From: Chondrilla cf. caribensis
Taxonomy: Eukaryota > Porifera > Demospongiae > Chondrillida > Chondrillidae
Assembly (NCBI GenBank): GCA_964020155.1
Contig: OZ026549.1
Span: forward strand, 370,133 to 434,132
Length of the DNA stretch: 64,000 nucleotides
Reading direction: 5' to 3'
Shown one piece after another: positions 15,885-35,445 of this stretch. The position numbers and the translations under genes were made by a program. Positions within the stretch are counted from its first letter, which is position 1. Each line of letters starts with the position of its first letter. Under the pieces are notes generated by a model. It did no database searches. It saw only the letters and a program-made list of their open reading frames with translations, and was not told where the DNA came from.

Positions 15885-17388
15885 TCCTCGATTGGAGCAG
15901 TGTGCATTGACTTATTATAGCGAGTGCATTTTGAATTAACTGAACATCACAAGATAATGATAAGTAGAGTGTGCTCTAACTAATAATGTGTGGGAAGTAT
16001 GCTGAGTTCATCCCACACAGTGTGTGCAACTGGTGTGCGTAACAGGTATTTGAATGAGGTGTGTTGTATATACATTCGAATTACTTCGTATATACAAGAT
16101 ATATGGAAACACATAGCCTAGGAAGCCATTTTAAGTTAATCCAAGTTAAACCAGACCAACACAAATTGCCCTATTATACATAATAACTCCAATACTCATG
16201 CATGTGCACCTCTTTGGAGATTATGTGTATCCCATGGTAACCACCTGTAGGTGATGGTCAATCTGACTGGAGATTAAATTCAAAATCCTCTCACAGGTCT
16301 CCTTTGTCAGGGTCTGTAGTACCTCCATAATACAAACATCAGTGTGTTGTTATGAGTCATACAGAGATGTGGCAGGCTATGGTGACCAGCAAAAAGACGT
16401 GAAATTATATAATTTGTTGCCAGTCACCACAAGATACAGCACTGCCATTGGAATGTACATGCAAGTATTTACATTATTATGTAAAATAAAATATGGACAT
16501 GGTGGAGGTAGTGTGAGCGGGAATAAAATGTAAAATTACCTGGCTGGTCACCCTAAGGTCTACAGCATCTCTATTGGGAAATATCTACAATTATTATTAT
16601 GCATCATAATATTATATGGTTACTAGGGAGGTCATGTGAGTGGAATTAACCCTTTTTCTTTGGTCACCACCAGGTCTGTAGTACCTCCAGATGGTGTACA
16701 TTTGTGCTATGATGTGTCATATGGATACTGGAGAGGTCCTTGTGATCAGCCATAATAATCAAAAATTATCTTACTGGTCGCCATGAGGTGTACATGCATC
16801 AGTATATTATGCTTTGTTACAAGTCATATGGACACTGGGCAGGTTGTGGGGACCAGTGATAGAATGTAAAATTACACATGACCAGTCACCATGAGGCCTA
16901 TACAGCATCTCCATTTGAATGTACATCAGATGTTCATTTTAGGTTTGTACTGACTTCATATATATACTCCAGTCTCAAGTCCACTCACACAACACAATGT
17001 CATACGTATTGCACTTTGTATGTTTGTAATGTTCATAACAGGTAAGCTTAAACTAACCTGATGGAGTAAAGTGTGCAATATCCACTGACGTGTGACGGGA
17101 AATGTATGTAATGTATCAAAATTTAAAATCGTAGTCAATGACCATTACATGTATCATGCACAAATGTATAATATTCCAATTGATAGAAACTATGGACATA
17201 ATGTATAGCCCTAGGCCTATCAACACACAAACAGTGTACAGATATCTTCAACTCAGTGCATGTATGTGGGAGCAATACCATACTGTAAAACATTGAAAAC
17301 ACTAAATGTGCCATATCTAACAAATTTGCTAATGAGATGTAGATAATCTTTGTCAGATAACCTGCTAGATTGAAGAATGTCCAATGAG
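15885..17388. repeat. Spacer G3-G4: 3' flank, tandem repeats, start of class B flank
   Basis: 15885-16100 is the 3' flank with the hairpin at 15987-16019. About 16200-16930 is the degenerate tandem repeat of roughly 105-140 bases. 16930-17388 is the shared class B flank and includes the 3' flank of the antisense gene. 15885 to about 16930 is nearly identical to 29455-30500. Confidence 0.7.
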
Positions 17389-17676
17389 TCAGGGACTGCT
17401 AATTACTTCAAGGCATCTGTCACTGGTCAGTGGAGAGTACTTTGTAGAAATGAGCTCATCGTTGTAACTGATTAGTAATGTCAGGTAATTACTCATATCC
17501 TCATCATTGCTGTTGAAGTGGAGGATTAGTCACACTTGTAATATCAAGTGGTCGTGTAATGTTGGATTGGTTAACACATCATGTGTCAGCCCAGAGATCA
17601 GTAAACAAATCATGATACCAATGATAATAAGAGGCACAAGAATTGAGATGGGTGTGTGGAGATACTTGTCTGACAT
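17389..17676 (-). CDS. Small antisense single-pass membrane protein, 73 aa, copy between G3 and G4
   Basis: Not recognised. Reading on the - strand: exon 1 17676-17576 (starts MSDKYLHTPISILV, then a roughly 20-residue hydrophobic span), a 66-base intron with GT..AG ends and a pyrimidine-rich acceptor (ctaatcctccacttcaacag), exon 2 17509-17389 (NDEDMSNYLTLLISYNDEL... SSP, stop TGA). The joint is in frame (phase 2). The start lies 505 bases from the divergent start of G4, so the two could share a control region. Three other flanks carry equally intact copies, one carries a frameshifted copy and one only exon 2. Conservation alone is weak evidence because the whole flank is duplicated. Confidence 0.4.
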
Positions 17677-17689
17677 TTTAACAGTATAA

Positions 17690-18181
17690 TATATACAGTG
17701 AACAGTATATCACTATACAACTGTTATATACAATGACTCTGTTCAAAATTATGTAGTACTACATGGCGTTGTGTTGAAATACCACAGTTACATACTGACA
17801 GGATGCTTGGTTATACATACAGTTCCATTTGTATAGCTGTCATAGTTATGAGTGCAGTGCATGTACCTTGGTTATCTGAACCCATGATTATCCAAATCAA
17901 CCTAATGTACCAATGTGTTAAGACTGATACACTATGCTATGTACATAGCACACTGTACATAGTACACACTTACAAAACATATGTACATACATAGTTACAT
18001 ACAGATGTTACTGTGTATGTATCAGACTTAGAATAGGCTTAGTCTAGTGTATGCCTAGTAAGATTACACTACAAGTGGTAATTGAATTGAATATTGTTTA
18101 TGCAAAGCACATGCATTATACAAGCTTCCTACTAGACTAAACGTCAACAACAGGCACTTGTATGGTTGGTCAGTGGAGAAG
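17690..18181. promoter_or_regulatory. Class B 5' flank of G4, between divergent starts
   Basis: Lies between the antisense start and the G4 start. The pogo-like palindrome keeps its left arm (about 17857) but the right arm is replaced by a diverged tract with repeated 'gtacatag' motifs. The block before the start codon is conserved with the other class B genes. Confidence 0.4.
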
Positions 18182-21100
18182 ATGATACTGGAGAGTACCT
18201 TAGTTCTTGTACTTCTTGTTGGTGGTGAGTTGGGCAGAGAGGATCATTGTAGCTGTATATTGGGATCACATTTGTAGGTATACACTCACAATATTATCAT
18301 GATATTGGTCACCATGGTGTGTGTTGATGTACAAACTTTCTCACTCTCCATAAAGGTGGTGTGGGAGCAACTGATCAGCAATACTCAGGTAAAGATATGT
18401 TAGACACGCACAGCAAGTGAAGTATATAAGAGTCCAAAGACATATCTACATGCACATGAGAGGTTGATTATACATATGTATAAACCTATCACAAGCTATT
18501 ATCTGGTCCTGTAACATTCGTCAGGAATGTACACCCCTTCATACACCTTCTCTCCCTCCACAGGTCTTCCTTATGTGGTGATTGATGGATACACAGTCAG
18601 TTCAACCCTCAATTCTCCAGCTACTCTACCACTAGGAACAACTCTTATTCTAGTTTGTAGAATCAGTGGAATACCACATGAACTACAGATTAACTATCAC
18701 TGGACATGTCCAAATGGACCGTGTCAACAAACAGGATATGCTGGGAGAAAGATCAATAACAATATTATAGCCATCAACATAACATCTACAAGTGATGGAG
18801 GGACATACACCTGTAATGTCACTGCTGGAGGAAGGGAAGCTAGTCAACAGTTTCAACTGAAGGTTAATGGTCAGTGTTTGCAAGTACATATTACTAGTAC
18901 AGTGTGTACATACCCATGGTGATACACTGGTCTACTTCATACTGTGTACTTTAGGTGGTCAAGTTGTTCACAGTTATGGGAGACTGATACTCAATGAGAG
19001 AGTCATCACTGACAAACAACAACTACAACCACCAAACAATGCTAGTGGAGATGGGAGGATTGAGTGTAGAGTGAGCAGTGGAGGGGCTGGGTTCTCATAT
19101 CATGGACGCCCTGTAGCACGTGACACTAGTGGAGATGTTCATCTGATCATAAGTGGATCTAATGCTACTTTAGTCATAAGAAATAGAATTTTCAACAATT
19201 TTGTGAATTTTGAAGGGAATTGTGCTGGTATCTACCACTACCTGTTCCTATCCAATGGTAAGCAGTGGGCGGAGTTAGGGTTGAGGTGCTGGCAAACTGT
19301 ATGTCATATTTGAGGTAAACAGTGATTTGATATTCTCTGCACTATGTGGTAGGAACTGACACTGTACTCCTACAAACTGTTAAACATCGCATATGTAACA
19401 CATATATGTATATCCATATCCTTTATTAGGTAATCTCCCGGATGTCTCTATAACTGGTACTAACAACAGTATCAAGGTGAACATTGGTAACATACCTAGT
19501 GGTATTGGTAGGGTTATCATTGGATATCACAGACTGGACCTTGGAGTACCAGTAGGAGGGGAGTTTGTGCAAAATGGTATGGGATATTCAAGAACATTCT
19601 CCTCACTAGTACCTGGTGCTAAGTACAGGATCACAGCATGGGGACTTGGTGGAGATACAGATAGAAGAAGGAGTCGGTCACCAGCTGTGAGGGAGGTTAC
19701 TACAAAGGAACAAAGTGAGTTGATGCAATGGTCAGTTAATTGGTCACATAAGTAGTGTGCACACATCACTAATCAGTGGATAAATGGCTAGAACATCTCG
19801 TACATGTACATCCTCCACAGATCCATCTCCTCCAAGATACCTCACTGTAACTAGAGTGTTTGATGATGGGATTGAACTAAACTGGATACCACCTAGAGAA
19901 CCTAATGGAGACATACGACATTACATCATCAAATACACTACACGAGATGGAACACAACAAGAGATCAACACTACAAACAACATCAACTACTACAACTTAA
20001 CAGGACTAGAGAGAGGACAGGCCTACCACATCATCACAGTGGTAGCTGTTAACTCAGCTGGAGGTGGGGGAGGAAGTCAACCTATAACAAGATATGTACA
20101 CAACCCAACAGTGGAGAGTACAAGTGATTTAGAGTTGGAGGTATTGAGAGTGATGTCTGAATATTAATTACTATATTATCATGTCTTCATCAACTATAGA
20201 GTCACTAACACCTACACCATCTCCTACAACCATCATACCACCTCCTACAACCAGCACTCTATCTCCTACAACCAGCACACCAGGTGAGGGTACACTATAG
20301 GGTATACTACACCTACACATACACAAACATACTTTATTGTTTTGCCATATTATGCTTATACATGGAATAATAATTAATTTAGTAACAATGATATCAATGG
20401 TTAACACTTGAGCACGAGGGTGAGACCTACAACAATATCACAGTGGTAACTATCAATCCAACTAGAGGGGCTGTGATCACACATGTACCAAATAGTATTC
20501 CACAGTACATATGTAAGTGAATACATTTCATCATCTCATTCACCAATCTGCCCACTAAAGTACCTTGTCCCCCACCATCCCTACCTCCCAACACAATGGT
20601 CCTCACTACACTCACTACTACTGTACCACCTGGGACCACCATCACCATAGGATGTGTGGGTGGATACTACACTGATCGGGAGGAGATACTGACATGTGGA
20701 AGTGATGGACAGTGGAGAGGGAGCATCACACAATGTACAGGTATATACATATGAACCATGAAATCAATATTAACAGTCAACATAATATTATGTATGTACA
20801 TGAAACTTGTACGTGCAAACTGTATGCATGTATTATGTACTTAATATTCTGTACTATAGTAACCAAGCAGCTTTTACTTACGTATATTATATGAACATTA
20901 CAAATACATGTGCAAACATGAGAATCACATGTGAATAACATTTATAGGATTGGAATTAGGCTATCACTATAGTCTAACAAATATTTCACAAGTTTAACTC
21001 TCAATACACCAAATGTTGTGTTGATGTGTGAACACTACACACAGCACAAATACTCACACATGTTCTTACACACTCACCACTCTCACTCCCTTTACACTAT

Positions 21101-21308
21101 AGAAACATGTACAACATCAAACTTGACTGCTGCATTTCATGACATATCCTACACTGTACCCACTGAGATAAGACCAGGTACTGTAGTGGGTGCACACTGT
21201 GAAGAAGGCCACCAAGTAGCTATCAGTGCTGTGTGTCAGGATGACAGGACATGGAGAGTACAGGAACAATGTGTCCAGAGTGAGTGGGGAGTGTGGAGTG
21301 TGTGTGTA

Positions 21309-21340
<32 letters not shown>

Positions 21341-21361
21341 TGTGTGTCTGTGTGTGTGTGC

Positions 21362-21443
<82 letters not shown>

Positions 21444-21846
21444 GTCGGCTTAGATTGAGGGTAGTGTTCTGTACACCAGGGTCATACATCACCCAAAGAC
21501 ACACATACACTTCAGGTTTTGAAAGAGCATTGTTGCAATCTATAGAGTACATTCCTTCCACACTGCAGGTACCACATCACAAAACTCTTCTATTGCAGTC
21601 ATCATAGCTGTAACTGTAGTGAACATCCTCATACTACTAGTCACCATTACACTACTGGTCATTGGTGTGATGCTGATAGTGAAGAGGAAGAGACACACAC
21701 CCACAGTACGGTATGACCAAGACTCCAAGGTACAGATTTATGATGAAGTGGGAGATCCTGTGAAGACCAGCAAAGACACTAAAGTCTATCAAGAATTGGA
21801 TGTCAACAAGATGGACGACACCAAGCAATATGCTACAATCAAATGA
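18182..21846 (+). CDS. G4: class B Ig/FN3/CCP receptor, 663 aa
   Basis: Exons: 18182-18224, 18356-18388, 18564-18869 (Ig), 18955-19257 (Ig-like 2), 19430-19714 (FN3-1, 95 codons, three fewer than in G3), 19821-20123 (FN3-2), 20200-20283 (stalk, 28 codons), 20561-20740 (CCP-A), 21103-21279 (CCP-B), 21569-21846 (membrane span, tail). All lengths are in frame. The Ig exon opens GLPYVVIDG, a variant shared in form with G8 and G10. CCP-B keeps all four cysteines but starts Glu-Thr-Cys rather than Gly-Thr-Cys. The FN3-2 donor is gtgatt rather than gtgagt. The tail has RYDQDSK, then YDEV, YQEL and YATI. The 18954/18955 acceptor and CCP-A acceptor (actaaag) are normal AG sites. Confidence 0.87.
20409..20490 (+). 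pseudogene. FN3 exon relic, G4
   Basis: Retains a full-length open stretch from gly-glu-thr-tyr to the ala-val-ile-thr-his codons, but a TGA sits just upstream in the same frame and there is no acceptor. Confidence 0.55.
21299..21447. repeat. GT microsatellite after CCP-B, G4
   Basis: (GT)n with TA, CT and GC interruptions, beginning about 20 bases after the exon end. Confidence 0.95.
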
Positions 21847-23411
21847 TCCTTGATTGGAGCAGTGTGCATTGACTTATTATAGCGAGTGCATTTCACATTA
21901 ACTGAACATCACAAGATAATGATAAGTAGAGTGTGCTCCAACTAATAATGTGTGGGAAGTATGCTGAGTTTATCCCACACAGTGTGTGTAACTGGTGTGT
22001 GTAACTGGTATTTGAATGAGTTGTGCAGTAAATATATTCAAGTTACATGGATTACTGTTCTTTGTGAGCAGATTAGTATTGATATCAAAGATTAATGAGC
22101 ATATAGCACATAGCCTGAAATGCCATTTTGCATAAATTAAAGTCAAATGAAATAACCAGCCTAAGACAAAATTATACATGATAACACCAATATTAATTCA
22201 TGCATGTGCACCTCTATGAAAATGCTATGTACCCCAAGGTGTGAGAGCCCCAGACCTATGGGTGACGGCCAATCTGACTAGAGATTATATTTAAAATTCT
22301 CTCACAGGTCACCTTCGTCAGGGTCTGTAGTACCTCCACAAGTATGTACATGCATCAGTGTGTTGTTATGAGTCATATAATAAATGTGGCAGGCCGTGGT
22401 AACCAGTGAAAAGATGTAAAAGTATGTTGCCAGTCACCACAAGATACAGCTCTATAATATTATACAGCACTGCCTGGCCCATTGGAGTGTACATACAAAA
22501 TGTTACATTCTTATTTGCAAAATATGTATGAAGTGGAGGGTGTGAGCAGTGATGAAAAGTAATATTACCTGGCTGGTTACCCCAAGGTCTATACAGCATC
22601 TATTGGGAAATACTTACAATAGTATTATTATTATATATAATAATCATAAGGATACTAGGGAGGTCATGTGAGTGGAAATAAAACCCTTTGTCTTTGGTTA
22701 CCACCAAGGCCGTGGTGACCAGCCATAAAATTGATAATTATCTTACTGGTCACCATGAGGTCTGTAGCACATCTGGGAGGGTTCCATGCATCAGTATTTG
22801 TTTTGTTATGAGTCGTATGGACACTGGGAAGGTTGTGGGAACCAGTGATAAAATGTATACGTAAATTACACATGACCGGTCACCATGAGGGCTATACAGC
22901 ACCTCCATTGGAATGTACATCAGATGTTCATTTTAGGTTTGTACTGACTTTACAAATATACTCCAGTCTCCAGTCTACTCACACACACACAACACATACG
23001 TATTACACTTTGTACATTTGTACTGTTCACAACAGGTAATAAGCTTAAACTAACCTGATGGAGACAAAATGCACAATATCCACTGACGTGTGACGGGAAA
23101 TGTACTTCCGGCGCTCACATGCATGTGTCTTTGTGGGCTACTTCAAAATCCTAAAATCGTAGTCAATGACCATTACATTCATCATGCACAAATGAATAAT
23201 ATTCCAATTGATAGAAACTATGGACAATATTGTATAGCCCCAGGCCCATCCACACACAAACAGTGTACAGCTATCTTCAACTCAGTGCATGTATCATACC
23301 GCTGAACATCGAAAACACTAGATGTACCATATCTAACATAAATTTGCTAATGAGATGTAGATAATCTTTGTCAGATAACCTACTATACTAGATCAAAGGA
23401 TGTCCAATGAG
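21847..23411. repeat. Spacer G4-G5: 3' flank, tandem repeats, class B flank
   Basis: 21847-22060 is the 3' flank with hairpin (one c-to-t change in the loop). About 22200-22930 is the degenerate tandem repeat. 22930-23411 is the class B flank, with a gap removing part of the 'gtatgtgggagcaatacc' block near 23290. Confidence 0.7.
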
Positions 23412-23695
23412 TCAGGGACTGCTAATCACTTCCAGGCATTTGTCACTGGACAGTGGAGAGTAGTAGAAATGAGCTCATCGTCATAACTGATTAGTAATGT
23501 CGGGTAAGCAATCATGTCCTCATCATTGCTGTTGAAGTGGAGGATTAGTCACACTTGTAATATCAAGTGGTCGTGTAATGTTCGATTGGTTAACACATCA
23601 TATGTCAGCCCAGAGATCAGTAAACAAATCATGATACCAATGATAATAAGAGGCACAAGAATAGAGATGGATATGTGGAGATACTTGTCTGACAT
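23412..23695 (-). pseudogene. Antisense membrane-protein gene, frameshifted copy between G4 and G5
   Basis: Exon 1 (23695-23595) is intact, with the substitution TPIS to ISIS before the span and LTYDV at its end. Exon 2 starts at 23528, but a 4-base loss near 23461 (gagagtagtag where others have gagagtacttcatag) breaks the frame. Confidence 0.45.
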
Positions 23696-23699
23696 TTTA

Positions 23700-24200
23700 A
23701 CAGTATAATATATACAGTGAACAGTATATCACTATAAAACTGTTATACACAGTGACTCTCTTCAAAATTATGCAGTACTACATGGCATTGTGTTGAAATA
23801 CCACAGTTTCATACTGACAGGAAGCTTGGTTATACATATATACGGTTCCATTTGTATAGCTGTCATAGTTATGTGTGCAGTGTGTATACCTTGAATGTAA
23901 CCTTGTACCTCACCTAACCTTGAACCTTGTACCTCTGAACCCACGATTATCCAAATGAATCTAATGTCCCAATATGTTCTGATATCCAGGTTGCACTGTA
24001 TACTTGTTTACTGACCAATACATAATACTGTGTGTGTAGGACTTAGAATAGACATATATAGTCTAGTGTATGCCTAGTAAGATTACACCACAAGTGGTAA
24101 TTAAATTGAATATTGTTTATGCAAAACACATGTATTCTACAGGCTTCTTATGAGACTAAACATCAACAACAGGCACTTGTATGGTTGGTCAGTGGAGAAG
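23700..24200. promoter_or_regulatory. Class B 5' flank of G5
   Basis: As in the other class B genes, with an extra inserted tract of repeated 'taaccttgtacctc / taaccttgaacc' at about 23896-23937. The same insertion occurs only upstream of G6. The right arm of the pogo-like palindrome is kept (ccaggttgcactgta). Confidence 0.4.
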
Positions 24201-29454
<5,254 letters not shown>

Positions 29455-30959
29455 TCCTCGATTGGAGCAGTGTGCATTGACTTATTATAGCGAGTGCATT
29501 TTGAATTAACTGAACATCACAAGATAATGATAAGTAGAGTGTGCTCTAACTAATAATGTGTGGGAAGTATGCTGAGTTCATCCCACACAGTGTGTGCAAC
29601 TGGTGTGCGTAACAGGTATTTGAATGAGGTGTGTTGTATATACATTCGAATTACTTCGTATATACAAGATATATGGAAACACATAGCCTAGGAAGCCATT
29701 TTAAGTTAATCCAAGTTAAACCAGACCAACACAAATTGCCCTATTATACATAATAACTCCAATACTCATGCATGTGCACCTCTTTGGAGATTATGTGTAT
29801 CCCATGGTAACCACCTGTAGGTGATGGTCAATCTGACTGGAGATTAAATTCAAAATCCTCTCACAGGTCTCCTTTGTCAGGGTCTGTAGTACCTCCATAA
29901 TACAAACATCAGTGTGTTGTTATGAGTCATACAGAGATGTGGCAGGCTATGGTGACCAGCAAAAAGACGTGAAATTATATAATTTGTTGCCAGTCACCAC
30001 AAGATACAGCACTGCCATTGGAATGTACATACAAAAAATTACATTATTATGTTTAAAATATGGACATGGTGGAGGTAGTGTGAGCGGGAATAAAATGTAA
30101 AATTACCTGGCTGGTCACCCTAAGGTCTACAGCATCTCTATTGGGAAATATATACAATTATTATTATGCATCATATTATATGGTTACTAGGGAGGTCATG
30201 TGAGTGGAATTAACCCATTTTCTTTGGTCACCACCAGATCTGTAGTACCTCCAGATGGTGTACATTTGTGCTATGATGTGTCATATGGATACTGGAGAGG
30301 TCCTGGTGATCAGCCATAATAATCGAAAATTATCTTACTGGTCGCCATGAGGTGTACATGTATCAGTATATTATGCTTTGTTACAAGTCATATGGACACT
30401 GGGCAGGTTGTGGGGACCAGTGATAGAATGTAAAATTACACATGACCAGTCACCATGAGGCCTATACAGCATCTCTATTGGAATGTACATCAGATGTTCA
30501 TTTTAGGTTTGTACTGACTTCATAAATATACGTACTCCAGTCTCAAGTCTACTCACACACACAACACATACGTATTACACTTGTACATTTGTAATGTTCA
30601 CAACAAGTAAACTTAAGCTAACCTGATGGAGACAAAATGTACAAGATCCACTGACGTGTGACAGGAATTGTATGTAATGTATCAAAATTTTAATATCATA
30701 GTAAATGACCATTACATGGTATCGTGTACAAATGTGTAATATTCCAATTGATAGAAACTATGGACAATAATGTATAGCCCTAGGCCTATCAACACACAAA
30801 CAGTGTACAGCTATCTTCAACTCAGTGCATGTATGTGGGAGCAATACCATACTGCAAAACATTGAAAACACTAAATGCGCCATATCTAACATTAATTTGC
30901 TAATAAGATGTAGATAATCTTTGTCAGATAACCTGCTAGGTTGAAGGATGTCCAATGAG
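29455..30959. repeat. Spacer G5-G6: 3' flank, tandem repeats, class B flank
   Basis: 29455 to about 30500 duplicates 15885-16930 almost exactly, including the hairpin and the tandem repeats. From about 30500 it resembles the other class B flanks only at the general level. Confidence 0.7.
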
Positions 30960-31247
30960 TCAGGGACTGCTAATCACTTCCAGGCATTTGTCACTGGTCA
31001 GTGGAGAGTACTTCATAGAAATGAACTCATCGTCGTAACTGATTAGTAATGCCGGGTAATTAATCATGTCCTCATCATTGCTGTTGAAGTGGAGGATTAG
31101 TCACACTTGTAATATCAAGTGGTCGTGTAACGTTGGATTGGTTAACACATCATGTGTCAGCCCAGAGATCAGTAAACAAATCATGATACCAATGCTAATA
31201 AGGGACACAAGAATAGAGATGGGTATGTGGAGATACTTGTCAGACAT
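30960..31247 (-). CDS. Small antisense single-pass membrane protein, 73 aa, copy between G5 and G6
   Basis: Exon 1 31247-31147, intron 66 bases, exon 2 31080-30960, same splice sites and frame as the copy at 17389. Changes: HIPIS and VSLIS in the span, NDEDMINYPALLISYDDEF in the tail. The start is 510 bases from the divergent start of G6. Unknown function. Confidence 0.4.
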
Positions 31248-31259
31248 TTTAACAGTATA

Positions 31260-31756
31260 ATATATACAGTGAACAGTATATCACTATAAAACTGTTATAT
31301 ACAGTGACTCTCTTCAAAATTATGTAGTATTACATGGCGTTGTGTTGAACTACTGCACAGTTACATACTGACAGGAAGCTTGGTTATACATATATATGGT
31401 TCCATTTGTATAGCTGTCATAGTTATGTGTGCAGTGTGTGTATACCTTGAATGTAACCTTGTACCTCACCTAACCTTGAACCTTGTACCTCTGAACCCAC
31501 GATTATCCAAATGAATCTAATGTCCCAATATGTTCTGATATCCAGGTTGCACTGTATACTTGTTTACTGACCAATACATAATACTGTGTGTGTAGGACTT
31601 AGAATAGACATAGTCTAGTGTATGCCTAGCAAGATTACACCACAAGTGGTAATTAAATTGAATATTGTTTATGCAAAACACATGTATTCTACAGGCTTCT
31701 TATGAGACTAAACATCAACAACAGGCACTTGTATGGTTGGTCATGCAGTGAAGAAG
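31260..31756. promoter_or_regulatory. Class B 5' flank of G6
   Basis: Carries the same 'taaccttgtacctcacc' insertion as the G5 flank (about 31447-31492), and the same palindrome right arm. Three extra bases lie just before the start ('gtcatgcagtgaagaag'). Confidence 0.4.
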
Positions 31757-34504
31757 ATGATACTGGAGAGTACCTTAGTTCTTGTACTTCTTGTTCGTGG
31801 TGAGTTGGGCAGAGAGGATCATTGTAGCTGTATATTAGGATCACATTTGTAGGTATACACTCACAATGTTGTCATGATATTGGACAAAATGATGCTGTGT
31901 TGATATTAATACAAACTTTCATACTCTCCGTGAAGGTGGTGTGGGTACAACTGAACAGCAATACTCAGGTAAAGATATGTCAGACACACACAGCTGCTAG
32001 TGAAGCTTGTATTAAGAATCTGGAGTACAAGATAACTAGATACACTTGCCAATCCCATGATGAGTTAATGTATTTTACTACATCTGACATTTGTCTTGGA
32101 AAGTATATTAACTGTAACATCAATTTTACTTCTCTCACACAGGGGCTCAGTTTAGTGAAGTATCTAATGTGACTACTCCTAATGTAACAGTTGTGATTGA
32201 TGGCTACACGGTTAATTCAACCCTCAACTCTCCAGCTACTCTATCACTAGGAACAACTCTTATTCTAGTTTGTAGAATCAGTGGAATACCACATGGACTA
32301 CAGGCTAACTATAACTTGACATGTCCAAATCAACCGTGTCAACAAACAGGATATGATGGGAGAAAGATCAATAACAATATTATAGCCATCAACATAACCT
32401 CTACAAGTGATGGAGGGACATACACCTGTAATGTCACTGCTGAAGGAAGGGAAGCTAGTCAACAGTTCCAACTGAATGTTACTGGTCAGTGTTTGCAAGT
32501 GCATATTACTAGTACAGTGTGTACATACCCATGGTGATACACTGGTCTACTTCATACTGTGTACTTTAGGTGGTCAAGTTGTTCACAGTTATGGGAGACT
32601 GATAGTCAATGAGAGAGTCATCACTGACAAACAACAACTACAACCACCAAACATTGCTAGTGGAGATGGGAGGATTGAGTGTAGAGTGAGCAGTGGAGGG
32701 GCTCGGTTCTCATATCATGGACGCACTGTATCAACTGACACTAGTGGAGATGTTCATCAGATCAGAAGTGGATCTACTGCTACTGTAGTCATAAGAGAAA
32801 GAGTTTTCAACAATTTTGTGAATTTTGAAGGGAAATGTGCTGGTATCTACCACTACCTGTTCCTATCCAATGGTAAGCAGTGGGCGGAGTTGGGGTTGAG
32901 GTGCTGGCAGACTGTATGTCATATTTGAGGTAAACAGTGATTTGATATTCTCTGCACGATGTGGTAGGAACGGACACTGTACTCCTACAAACTGTTAAAC
33001 ATCACACTGCATATATAACACATATACGTATATCCATCCTTTATTAGGTAATCTCCCTGATGTCTCTATAACTGATACAACCAGTACTAATACCAGTATC
33101 AAGGTGAACATTGGTAACATAACTAGTGGTATTGAGAGAGTTATCATTGGATATCACAGACTGGACCTTGGAGTACCAGTAGGAGGAGAGTATGTGAATA
33201 ATAATGATAGGACATCATCAAGAACATTCTCCTCACTAGTACCTGGTGCTAAGTACAGGATCACAGCATGGGGACTTAGTGGAGGTGATGATAGAAGAGC
33301 GAGTCAGTCACCAGCTGTGAGGGAGGTTACTACAAAGGAACAAAGTGAGTTGATGCAATGGTCAGTTAATTGGGCACATAAGCAGTGTGCACACATCACT
33401 AATCAGTGGATAAATGACTAGAACATCTCATACATGTACATCCTCCACAGATCCATCTCCTCCAAGACACCTCACTATAACTAGAGTGTTTGATGATGGG
33501 ATTGAACTAAACTGGATACCACCTAGAGAACCTAATGGAGACATACGACATTACATCATCAAATACACTACACAAGATGGAACACGACAAGAGATCAACA
33601 CTGCAAACAACATCAACTACTACAACTTAACAGGACTAGAGAGAGGACAGACCTACAACAACATCACAGTGGTAGCTGTCAACTCAGCTGGAGGTACTCT
33701 AATCATACTGTATGCATCATGTATTATTGTATACTACACTCACTTGTAAACTGTAGGTAAATATGTATCATTACCTCATTCACCACTCTGCCCACTACAG
33801 TACCTTGTCCCCCACCATCCCTACCTCCCTACACAATGGCCCTCACTACACTCACTACTACTGTACCACCTGGGACCAACATCACTATAGGATGTGTGGG
33901 TGGATACTACACTGATCGGGAGGAGATACTGACATGTGGAAGTGATGGACAGTGGAGAGGGAACATCACACAATGTACAGGTATAAATTTGAGGGACTAT
34001 ACAATGAATTGGACAAGCACAATATGACTTTTAACTTGAAATAGTATTAATTTATTGACTAATTTAAAAAGGGATTTTGTCAATTTAATTGCATTGCGTA
34101 TTAAATAATACTTCATCAATTTTATAAGTATTATTTACAAGAAAATTTATGATTTTCATCCCAATGTATGTAGTAACTTGTCCTCCACTATCCCTACCTC
34201 CCAACACAATGGTCCACACTACACTCACTACTACTGTACCACCTGGGACCAACATCACCATAGGATGTGTGGATGGATACTACACTGATCAGGAGGAGAT
34301 ACTGACATGTGGAAGTGATGGACAGTGGAGAGGGAACATCACACAATGTACAGGTAACTGTGTGTTTGCCAATGGATACACACAATTATACTGAACCTCA
34401 TGTTAAATTAATTACTTAATTAATTAACCGTATAAACTAGAAAATTAAACAGTAAATGCATCCTGACTATTTTCATTTTGACTTGCGGTATGTAACACTC
34501 AATC

Positions 34505-34542
<38 letters not shown>

Positions 34543-35349
34543 GTTCCTACACACAACTACAACAGTGAACTTACGTTATATTTACATTGTGCAAAAAGAT
34601 GGCTGATTTCAAAATGCCGAGAATTAGAAAAGGGGCTAGAATTCCAACTGCTTCGATGAACGTAATAACTTCAGCAAATGTGCAAAGGTTGTTCTAAGCC
34701 TAATTTGTACGCACAAGTAGAGTGTGGGAGCGAGAGTTCTACATGTTTTTGAACTCGAATTACTTGTTTTCTGCAAACAAAATTGCATAAGTGATGCTTG
34801 CGAAGACAATTGATAGAAATAGAAACCAATCTTTCAAATTTTAAAACTTTCCAAAGTTCATTTTTTCAAAAGACAAGGTACATCACACATACATATCTTT
34901 GTCAGTGCATCACACACCTTCATACATACCAACATATATAAACATCACACCAATAAGAACGGCTTACATGACTTATTAGAGGATATGTACATACCAACTA
35001 CATATACAAATCTATAGGTTAAATGTTAATTTGACATGTTGCATGATCTCTTAGATGAATAATTATTGATGTAAGTACCTTTGAAAATATACATCAACTG
35101 AACAAACTATTTAATTTAGTAGTCAAATACTATCCCACACCTCACATCATAGGAACATGTACAACATCAAACTTGACTGCTGTATTTCATGACATATCCT
35201 ACACTGCACCCACTGAGATAAGACCAGGTACTGTAGTGGGTGCACACTTGGGAGAAAGCCACCAAGTAGCTATCAGTGCTGTGTGTGAGGATGACAGGAC
35301 ATGGAGAGTACAGGAACAGTGTGTGCAGAGTGAGTGTGTGTGTGTGTGT

Positions 35350-35445
<96 letters not shown>

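Noticed and set aside
17507..17689. + strand frames of 60-64 codons over the antisense gene (KWRISHTCNIKWSC..)
   Set aside because: They are the mirror of the - strand exons. The - strand reading has a proper start, a membrane span and canonical splice sites; the + strand reading has none.
22664..22873. Short frames of 60-90 codons in the spacer satellites on both strands
   Set aside because: Not preserved in frame between satellite units; no start or splice context.
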